Positions 55,533 to 64,000 of a stretch of DNA of 64,000 bases are shown here, one piece after another. A program made the translations under genes and the position numbers. This DNA comes from Lycium barbarum. Taxonomy: Eukaryota > Streptophyta > Magnoliopsida > Solanales > Solanaceae. The stretch's first letter is position 1; each line of letters starts with the position of its first letter. The stretch spans positions 21,871,885 through 21,935,884 of the forward strand of contig NC_083337.1 of assembly GCF_019175385.1 (NCBI RefSeq), read 5' to 3'. The notes under the pieces were generated by a model. It was not told where the DNA came from, did not search any database, and saw nothing but the letters and a program-made list of their open reading frames with translations.

Positions 55533-57840
55533 GAAATGGAAAGATAATACGGCTTCGCTGAGAGGTAGGTTTATTTCGTATCTCAGGGCGAAGAAAGATA
55601 ATTTCAAAGGGTTGTATCTATCATATAGTTCGAGTTCAGAATGCAGAAGCAGAATCGCAAATGCTTCAGTCCATTCCTGTAGTTAATGAGTTCCTGGATG
55701 TGTTCCTGACGAGCTTTGAGGCCTCTCACCAGAGCGAGAAATTGACTTCGCTATAGATGTACTACCGAGTACTCAGCCGATATCTATCCCTTCTTATAGG
55801 ATGGCCCCTACTGAGTTGAAGGATCTACTGGAGAAGGGCTTTATCAGACCTAGTACGTCATCGTGGGGAGCCCCAGTATTTTTCGTGAGAAAGAATGATG
55901 GTTCCTACGGATGTGTATCAACTATAGGCAGTTGAATATGGTGGCGATTAATAATAAGTATCCACTTCCTTGTATAGATGATTTATTTGATCAACTGTAG
56001 GGTGATATATATTTCTCAAAGAAAGACTTGAGGTTAGGTTATCACACGGTCAGGATCAGAGGGATGGACATTCCGAGGACAGCATTTAGGACTAGATATG
56101 GTCATTTCGAGTTCCTTGTCAGTGTTCATGGGATTGATGAAAAGCATATTAAGACCCTTTTTAGATCTATTCATGATAGTATTTATTGATGATATTATGA
56201 TTTATTCTCAGTCAGATACTGAGCATGCAGATCATTTGCATGCAGTACTCAGGGTCCTTCGAGACCAGAAGTTATATGCGAAATTCTCCAAATGTGAATT
56301 CTAGCTAAACTCTGTGGCTTTCCTAGGGCATATTATTTCAGATGAGGGCATCAAAGTGGATACCCAGAAGATAGAGGCTGTGAAGACTTGGCCTCGACCT
56401 ACGACGCAGGCAGAGGTTCGTAAGATTTGTGGAGGGCTTCTCTTCTCTTTCCGCCCCATTGACGAAGTTGACTTAGAAGGCAGCCAAGTTCCAATGGATA
56501 GATGCTTGCAAGCGGAGTTTTTAAGAATTGAAAGATAGGTTGACTTCAGCACCAGTTTTGGCGCTTCCAGAGGGATCCGAGGGTTATGCTATTTATTGTG
56601 ACCCTTTAGGGTTCAGATTGGATTGCGTATTGATGCAGCACGGCAAGGTGATAGCTTACACTTCTAGACAGCTCAGGAAGCACGAGAAGAACAACCCGAC
56701 TCACGACTTAGAGTTAGCCGCCATGATTCATGCACTTAAAAGTTGGAGACATTACTTATATGTCGTTCATGTTAACATCTATACAGATCATAAGAGTCTT
56801 CAAGAAAGGAGCAAAACTTGAGGCAGAGGCGGTGGCTAGAATTGCTGAAAGATTATGATGTTGATATTTTGTACCACCGAGGGAAGGCGAATGTGGTGGC
56901 AGATGCTCTCAACTGCAAATCTATAGGTAGTTTAGCGTACTTGCGGGCTGGAAAAAGGGAGTTGGCTCATGAGCTTCTTCAGTTAACTAATTTGGGGGTC
57001 CGATTGATAGATTCAGGAGATGGAGGAGTTACTATTCAGACTACAGCAACATCATCCTTAGTAGCCGAGGTGAAAAGGCGTCAGTATGAAGACATTTCAT
57101 TGACCCATTACAAGGTTACAGCTCCGCAAAAGAAGAAATCACCATTCGGGGTTACTGGAGATGGAGTCCTCAGGTATCGAGGTAGGTTGTGTGTTCCCGA
57201 TGTTGCGAGGTTACATTCGAAGATTATGGCGGAGGCTCATTGCTCCCGCTATTCTGTCCATCCAAGGTCAAAAAGATGTACCGCGATATCAAAGAGGTTT
57301 ATTGGTGGAATGGAATGAAGAAGGATATAGCAGTCAAAGTCGACAGAAGTCTTATGCGAATAATCGCCGACGAGACTTGGAGTTCCAAGTTAATGATTGG
57401 GTAGTCCTGAAGGTGTCGCCGATGAAAGACATTATGAGATTTGGTAAGAAGGGTAAGCCTAGCCCTCGATACATTGGACTCTACAAGATTGTACGCAAAG
57501 TGGGCCAAGTAGCCTATGAGTTAGATCTACCCTCAGAATTGGAGACAGTCCATCCAGTCTTTCATGTGTCAATGCTTCGTAAGTGATTTGGAGATCCTTC
57601 TAGAGTTGTACCTATGAATTATTTCCAAATCACTGAACAACTATCATACGAAGAAGTTCCCATTGCAATCCTGGATAGATAAGTTCGGAGGCTGAGAACT
57701 AAAGATGTAGCCTCAGTTAAAGTTCTTTAGAGAAACAATAATAGGGAAGAAATGACTTGGGAGGCTGAGAAAGATATGAAGTCCAAGTATCCATCTTTGT
57801 TTCCACTCCAGAAGAAGTTCAGACAGAGACATCATTGTCT
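55533..57840 (+). pseudogene. Element H: pol, heavily decayed, integrase core deleted
   Basis: It begins in the protease-RT linker, where G inserted. RT pieces lie in at least three frames, with FIDDIMIYS near 56181-56207. RNase H shows YCDPLG and YTDHKSL (56528-56821), and ALNCKS near 56910 (ADALSRR in B). The integrase N-terminus (56950-57320) jumps near 57330 straight to SRQKSYANNRRRDLEF. The CxxC half of the zinc finger and the whole catalytic core are therefore missing. The GPY/F-like part (SPRYIGLYKI) and a broken chromodomain (MTWEAEKDMKSKYPSL) follow. It is clearly non-functional. Confidence 0.9.
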
Positions 57841-58048
57841 TCAGGTGCATAATGCTTTCTTTTTTGTAGTTCCTTGGTCGTGTGGGGCCATTATTGTCAT
57901 TGTCATTGTAGCCTTGTGAGGCACTGTATATTTTGGGTTGTTGTGACAGGATGGTAGTGGTATAATTACTAGGAAAACTCTTGCGAAATTTTTTTAGAAT
58001 TCCCAAGAGTTTAACATTCGAGGACAAATGTTTCTAAGGAGCGAGGAA
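57841..58048 (+). other. Element H: 3' untranslated region, dyad, polypurine tract
   Basis: It aligns with B 11245-11448. The dyad is decayed (AACATTCG-AGGA-CAAATGTT, 58013-58032), and AAGGAGCGAGGAA abuts the LTR. Confidence 0.75.
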
Positions 58049-60101
58049 TATTACACCTTGTAGTTTTGTACGTTGAGATTCATTAGGTGTTAACTATCCA
58101 ATTGTAGACACTAGGGTTATTTTCCAAGATATATGAGATTATATGCGCCTATATTATGAATATGAGGGTTTAAGTTCATGTAATAGGTCATGGATGGATT
58201 GGAGAACAAGTGAATTAAGGAAATTAAGTTTGTTTGAATTTTGGAGAAAGGATGCGCAAGGTTTCGTACGATAATTTTTGTCTAACGTGGTTTCGTACGA
58301 TAATTTTGGTCCAGTATATCAGGAGTTTTGAAGTGAAACAAAATCCTAAATTGAAGTTCGGGAAGTCTAGTTTCCAACGCAACAAACAGCACGTCGAGCA
58401 GACATCAGAATCAAACGTTATGAGCATTTCAAGAAAAACTACCAGAGCAAGGATTAACCTTGCGCGAATGCGCCTTGGAGTGGCGCGAACGTGTAGAGGA
58501 GCATATGGAAACTCTACGCGAAAGTGCAGAGCAAATTTTAAGTCGGTTTCCACCGCCTTCAAAACATTCTATAAGGGCCAAAACCCTCATTTTTCACCCA
58601 AATATTTCCCCAAAAAGTGCAGCACATATATAGGGGTGTGTGTGTCATAAAAATTGAGGGATTGGAGAGATTTTAAGTAGCGGAGTATTAATCGAGGCTC
58701 GGGTACATATAGTTGGGATTATATTATCGTATTGCGATAGATCTTGACTTGGATTCAAGGTGAACATTGAAGATATTATTGTTCTAGTAAGAACAAGGTA
58801 TGAATCTCTCTACATTGATATTTATTTAGGTTTACTTACGAAGATAGAGCTGTTAAATAGTCATATAATGAATTTGTTGATTTAGAAATCGGGTAAACAC
58901 CGTGTGGGATGTTTTATGGAGCATGTTGGTATTTAGAATGATGTTGTTGGTGTTAATGTTGTTGTTGTTGTTGGTTGTTGGTATTGTGATTTTGGGCTAA
59001 GGATATAAATAGAGGAGATGTTGCCCGAATTTCGGCATATTCTAAAAGGATTTAATTTGAAGGCATAAGACAAGCATATGACGATAAGCCTAACAATAGT
59101 ATGAATTCTGTTCTATGTAGATTTACGAGCTTGGGAGGATAAGCGTTAAGTAGTAAGGAGACCCAAAAGGTATGTTAAGGTAGTTCTTTCTTTTCTTGGC
59201 ATGATTCCATCTATGGTAAGACCGTAATGAATCTTATGACTAGATATTTGTCAAAGTAGAGCTTTTCATATTGTTGCCTAGTTTTCAAGTGTTATGTTAT
59301 TCTTTCTGAGGGGTTATATCCCCTCCCTATGCCCTTGAGTTTATCGAGAGACAGGAGAGATATGTTACAGTATCAGTATGTTTCAGCATAACGTATATTT
59401 TCTTTAGCCTAGCCACTTGGTCAGTGAGACAGATATGCCTGGCCTACGAGTCAGTGAGAGAGATGTGCCTGGCCTACTGGTCAGTAAGACAGATTGCCTG
59501 GCTGACGGGTCAGTGAGATATATTGTCTGGACACGGTCAGTGAGATTCCATAGTTGCCTGACCCCTTTGTTGGTGGGATATATAATAGTATTATATTGCA
59601 TTTCATATGAGACAGGTCAGGTGTGATATTTAGGGCATTCTTTGGCCTCTAGATTCTATTGTTTCAGTTCTGTTTCAGTTATCATTTGCCTTACATACTT
59701 GGTACATTGTTTCGTACTGACGTCCCTTTTTTTTAGGGTGCTGCATTCATGTTTGCAAGTACAAATCGACAGATTGATAGACCTCCCAAGTAGGCAGGAG
59801 CTGATATCAGCTGATTGGTGAGCTCCCTTTTTGTTCGGAGTTGCCAGGTCTTTGGAGTCTCTCCCTTTTGATTATAGATTGTATGGGCTGAGCCCTGCCC
59901 CGACTATGGTACAATCATACTTTTCCCAAAGGCTTGTAGATGAGCCCTGTATATAGTGTGTATGTGTGATAGCCTTCTTGGCTTGTATATGTCTATTTGG
60001 ATATTGTTGGCTTGTATGGTCACTGTAGCCTCGTCGGCTTGCTCAATTGTGTTTATATATTTTGGGTGTGTGTGCCCAGTTCAGATGAGATAGTCAGTAT
60101 G

Positions 60102-60184
<83 letters not shown>

Positions 60185-60372
60185 CTGTGTATGTGTGTGT
60201 GTGTGTGTACAGATTGCGGCATCGCTGGCTTGTTGGCATTGTCTGTGTGCAGGTAGGCCTTATCGGTTCAAGGTGGGGGTTACTACCCCAGAGTTTCGGA
60301 TTTTGAGTGGTTCGCTTGGGCGTAGTTTGGCATCGAGTGCCGGTCACGCCACTCCAGATTTGGGGCATGACA
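58049..60372 (+). mobile_element. Element H: 3' LTR
   Basis: It starts TATTACACCTTG, ends GGGGCATGACA (2.32 kb) and is of the same family as G's LTR. It has a GCGCGAATGCGCC/GGCGCGAACG cluster (58462-58491), CAGTGAGA repeats (59404-59580) and the double-hairpin block (59693-59760). It is followed by pol of another element, so H inserted into element I. Confidence 0.88.
60110..60208. repeat. (CA)n(TA)n(TG)n compound microsatellite
   Basis: About 24 CA, 14 TA and 11 TG units. The CA and TG blocks are mutually complementary, so the tract is itself an inverted repeat. Confidence 0.95.
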
Positions 60373-60533
60373 TGACCTTAGGGTACGAATCTATTAAGAG
60401 AGTATCTTAAGAAGGTGACGGCCATTCAGGACAAGCTTTTGGCAGCTCTGAGTCGACAGAAGATGTATGCGGATCGGAAGGTCTGAGATTTAGAGTTCGC
60501 CATTGGTGATCAGGTTCTATTAATGTCACGACC
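60373..60533 (+). pseudogene. Element I: scrap of integrase C-terminal region
   Basis: A segment reading SRQKMYADRKV then LEFAIGDQVLL in frame pieces matches the part of B after the integrase core (SREKSYADNRRRHLEF). A TGA (near 60484) interrupts it. H lies to the left and J to the right, so this is a remnant between two insertions. Confidence 0.75.
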
Positions 60534-63101
60534 CATCTAGGGGGCCGCGACGAGCGCCCGGCGCTAGCCCACCCGGGCACCCCTTGGCTTACACTCATAC
60601 TTACATTTAGGTGAGCCACATAATTAAACATACATTTTTGTTCATCATTCATGCTAGTCCCATTGGCCGACAATGCTTTCATATCATGGTTGGCATCTAT
60701 ACCACGTCAATGTACATGAGTCGACAAGGCTATCAAAATGATATACAAAATATAGGCCGACGAGGCCAGACGTATCTAACCATACACACATGTCTACGAG
60801 CCTTTAAGGAGAGTATAACATATCACATAAGCGGGACAGAACCCCGCTATGCCCATGATTTTATACACAAAAGAATAAGTACCCAAAATCTGTAGCTTTG
60901 AATGAAGTGGAGCTCAGCTATGTAGTCTCTGAGAATGTAGCTACGAATCAAGTCTGTTTCCCTGTGCAGCTGCGGGCATGACGCATCGTCCACAAACAAA
61001 AGGACGTCAGTACGAAGAATGTAATGAGTATGTACAACATGATCAACATCAATATAGAAACACAATGAACAACATGAAAAATAGCACAAGATGGGAGATG
61101 GTAGTATCATCGTCATAGACACTTACTTGCCTTACATAGGATCTTTCCGTTTCTAATGCGTATTTACATGCATACATCCATATCCGTTCCATATTTGTAC
61201 TCATATTCAGATACATGCCCTTATTCGCATTCATATCATATCACATTCGTATTCATACTCGTATCCATATCATATACATAATCATATCATATACATAGCA
61301 TTTACATTGCATACCCGACCATGCATGATCGGTGTTTCATACATACTTGGCCAACCAAGGCTCAAGGTTACTCATACCTAGCCCTACCAAGGCTTCAGGG
61401 TTATGTCTACCCGGCCCTACCAAGGCGTCAGGTTTATCCGTACCATCTGCAGAGGTGTGCGCGCGTTACATAATCATATACACACTTATTTACATATCTT
61501 GCCCGGCCTCATAAGCTCGGGGTTCCATAATAGTCATACATAGACACATATACATAATAGCTCATAAGCATCTTTACTATTTACATCATTATCATAATCG
61601 TCACCAACATCATTATATTATCATCGTCATTCATCACATTTATCTTTATCGGCTTACTCGTCATACGAGGGATTTAGTACAATCATGGCGTATCAAGAAT
61701 CATGAGCTTACTAGCTCGGGAGATCAAGTCATTTGAAGGACATCATAGTCTCATAGAAGAGTTAGATATTTGGCCATAGAACCATGCCTTATGAAAGAAG
61801 GGTTAGCCTTACATACCTTTTCCGTTCAGCTATTCTACACTTGCGCGTTCTCCTCCAATGTTAGCGCTTCTACCTTCATTAAAGTCATACTATCATTAGA
61901 ATCGATAGCTAACATATATGACCAAAACTAGAGAAAATCGGACATCGTCTCCTTTATTTATACGACATTCCTCCATAGCGTATATCAACTCCCTAACGTC
62001 AATAATACATTCACAATACCATAACAATAATCATTATTCATTCACATTATCCACATTTCTTAGTTTACCTTCAATCACCCATATCCATATCCATGGCTAT
62101 GAAACATGACTATGTCCATTCACGTGCATTGCTCATCTCACGTTCTCAACATCATTTATAACACATATACATTACAATACATCAAGACTCATTACTCAGT
62201 TCAAACTATTTCTCAAAATGGCAATATTCCACATTCATGACCCATTTTGCCATGACTCTCTACAATCCAAGTATTTCAACTCTTAAATACATTAAACAAC
62301 ATAGAAACATCATAAATATTATCTTAGATGTCGTCGGAACAAGCCTTGGTTGATAATACTCCACTTGAGCAAAACCCTAGTTTATCTCCAATGAGATTTC
62401 TTGACTTGTATGATCCTTAATGGGTTTTCTTATACTTGATTCAATTAGTTTATGTTGTTGATCACCAAATATCCTTGACTTCTTGTGGAATTTATGTAGA
62501 GACATGTTTTTGAGAGAAGGGGTGTCATGTAGAAGTGAAATGAAATGAAATAATAAACTTTGTACCCTTTTTAATAACCCAAAATCTTATCTGAAATAAA
62601 CAGTCGTCGAAAGTGCACAGTGGTCGTAAACCCAGTTTATGGTCCGTATTCTTGTTTACGGGCCGTATTTCGTGGTCGTATTTAAGCATAACAGAACCAG
62701 AAAGGTATGCTGGAGTCATGGTGATTTATGATCACGGTTTACGGGTTGTATTTCAATTTACAGTTCGTATTCCAAGTCATATTTAACCATTTGAACATTT
62801 GACAGAGAGTTGAAGTTTTGGAAGTCAAAATACGACATAGCAGTTTACGGGCCGTATACCACTTTACGGTCCGTATTTCATTTTACGTGTAACTGGCCAA
62901 AATGCAAATCTGCAACTTTTCACATTTTCAGAACCTATAATTAGTCATTATGGAGCATAAGCTATCTCTTATTGCAATTGCCTTTGGAATCTTACTTAGG
63001 GTAGTCAAACGTTGTTCCCTTCTTATTAAAACATCGTATACGCTATGCCCTTTGTTAGCCTACCCACTGTACGTTCGCGGGGAAATTTTCAAGGTGTAAC
63101 G
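60534..63101 (-). mobile_element. Element J: 3' LTR
   Basis: On the minus strand it starts CGTTACACCTTG, one change from TGTTACACC, and ends ...GGGTCGTGACA at 60534. U3 carries at least six copies of TTTACGGGCCGTAT-like 14-mers (62637-62880). Tandem CCTACCAAGGC repeats lie at 61310-61440 and the double-hairpin block at 60967-61034. The first 250 bp resemble LTRs C and O. Confidence 0.85.
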
Positions 63102-63137
63102 TTTTTCCCCTCTTTGGAACATTCGTCCTCGAATGTT
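63102..63137 (-). other. Element J: polypurine tract and dyad
   Basis: On the minus strand CAAAGAGGGGAAAAA abuts the LTR, with a perfect AACATTCG-AGGA-CGAATGTT just upstream (63118-63137). Confidence 0.85.
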
Positions 63138-63304
63138 AAACACTCGGGATCCTGCAAAAATTTTGCCAGAGTTTCCCCTGTAATTTGGCACTACCAACCT
63201 GCCACAACAACCCATAATATCATCGCCTCAAAGGGATACATCACAATATCAACATGTCTATGGCCACACACGACCCAAAAGCATAAAAGGAAAACATACA
63301 TACC

Positions 63305-63640
63305 TTATAATCTTGACGTCTCATCTTGGATCTCTTCCAAGGGATGAAATAAATGCGGGTATTTTGATCGCATACTTTCTTCCGCTTCCCATGTCATTTC
63401 CTCTCGTCTACTGCTTCTCCATAGAGCCTTAACTGAGGCCACCTCTTTGTTTCTAAGTCTCCGCACTAGCCTATCTAGAATGGCAATGGGCACTTCTTCA
63501 TAAGTCAACTTTTCCGTCACTTGCACATCGCTTATTGGAAAGATCTTAGTAGGATCTCCAACACATTTCCGAAGCATCGAAACATGAAAAACTGGATGGA
63601 CTGACTCCAAATCTGGAGGTAAATCTAACTCATAGGCCAC
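63305..63640 (-). pseudogene. Element J: chromodomain end of pol
   Basis: Open for 111 codons: VAYELDLPPDLESVHPVFHV, then YEEVPIAILDRLVRRLRNKE, and the chromodomain close MTWEAEESMRSKYPHLF. It is the natural C-terminus, ending shortly before the dyad and polypurine tract. It lacks the stop seen in B's chromodomain, so J is better preserved. A frame change separates it from the integrase part. Confidence 0.9.
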
Positions 63641-63645
63641 TTTGC

Positions 63646-64000
63646 CTATCTTTCGTACAATCTCATAAGGTCTAATGTATCGGGACTAAGCTTCCCCTTT
63701 TTGCCAAATCTCATAACGCCCTTCATTGGCGACACTTTAAAAAATACCCAATCTTTAACTTGAAACTCTAAGTCTCTCCGACGATTATCCGCGTAGGACT
63801 TTTGATGACTTTGAGCTGCTAACAATCGATCTTGTATGAGCTTGACTTTCTCGATGGCTTGCTGGACCAAGTCTGGCCCTATCAATTTAGTCTCTCCTGT
63901 TTCAAACCACCCAATCGGGGATCTACACTTTCGCCCATATAAAGCTCCATACGGTGCCATTTGAATGCTAGAATGGTAACTATTATTGTAAGGAAATTCA
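63646..64000 (-). pseudogene. Element J: integrase C-terminal part, runs off the window
   Basis: Minus-strand reading from the window edge: MAPYGALYGRKCRSPIGWFE, then KSYADNRRRDLEFQVKDWVF, then KKGKLSP. Single-base changes in the GPY/F region near 63660-63690 shift the frame before the chromodomain. Coding similarity extends to base 64000, so the rest of the element lies to the right. Confidence 0.88.

Larger units (their letters stand above)
52615..55684. repeat. Right arm of the giant palindrome
   Basis: 3070 bp, mirror of 49547-52604. Beyond 55684 the H pol continues without a break, whereas the left arm stops against unrelated DNA. Confidence 0.93.

Overview
The window is repeat-rich plant nuclear DNA, most likely pericentromeric or otherwise heterochromatic, and probably from a Solanaceae species. 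I find no host protein gene, rRNA or tRNA gene. The evidence for a plant is a stack of Ty3/gypsy LTR retrotransposons: chromoviruses with an initiator-Met tRNA primer site (TGGTATCAGAGC) and a C-terminal chromodomain (Tekay/Del type), plus one element with a tRNA-Arg primer site (Tat/Ogre type). The Solanaceae assignment is an inference from the LTR families and from a stretch resembling the TS SINE of that family; I could not search a database. Every reading frame longer than about 250 codons belongs to a decayed retroelement or to a tandem repeat. I named elements A to O for this report.

Layout, left half. Element A (minus strand; 3' LTR 1-348, 5' LTR 14879-17207) sits in an older LTR, K (17208-19021). 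Full-length chromovirus B (plus, 2003-14042) is inserted in A's gag, with a 5-bp target duplication CATAT. B's 5' LTR carries two tandem Helitron-like units (4274-5942). This gives a nest at least four deep. A broken LINE ORF1 (19455-20664) follows and is cut by the LTR of element L (20665-23354). Next is a mosaic of minus-strand LTR pieces (M) split by a probable solo LTR (N, 24140-26640), then a short plus-strand LTR piece (O).

Middle. 27249-35861 is a non-autonomous Tat/Ogre-like element, E (minus). It has no gag or pol and carries about 23 copies of a 45-60 bp tandem repeat near its 3' end. The LTR and pyrimidine-rich internal region of element D (35862-40197, minus) follow. Chromovirus C (plus, from 40198) is inserted in D and keeps its 5' LTR, gag, protease, RT and RNase H. 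It is cut in the integrase and fused at 45785/45786 to a truncated LTR of element G.

Right half. G (plus) has a normal primer site and leader, but purine-rich non-coding DNA replaces gag-pol, so it looks like a LARD-type element. Its 3' part, its 3' LTR and a little of the host pol are duplicated as a 6.1-kb, almost perfect palindrome (49547-55684) with a 10-bp spacer. Beyond it lie the host element H (pol 55533-57840, 3' LTR 58049-60372), a scrap of another pol (I), and the 3' LTR, chromodomain and integrase tail of element J (minus, running off the right edge).

No genes here cooperate in a host pathway. The possible biology is in retroelement cis-elements: short conserved hairpins shared by diverged LTR families, GC-rich palindromes in U3, a dyad beside the polypurine tract, the Tat-type repeat array and the large palindrome.
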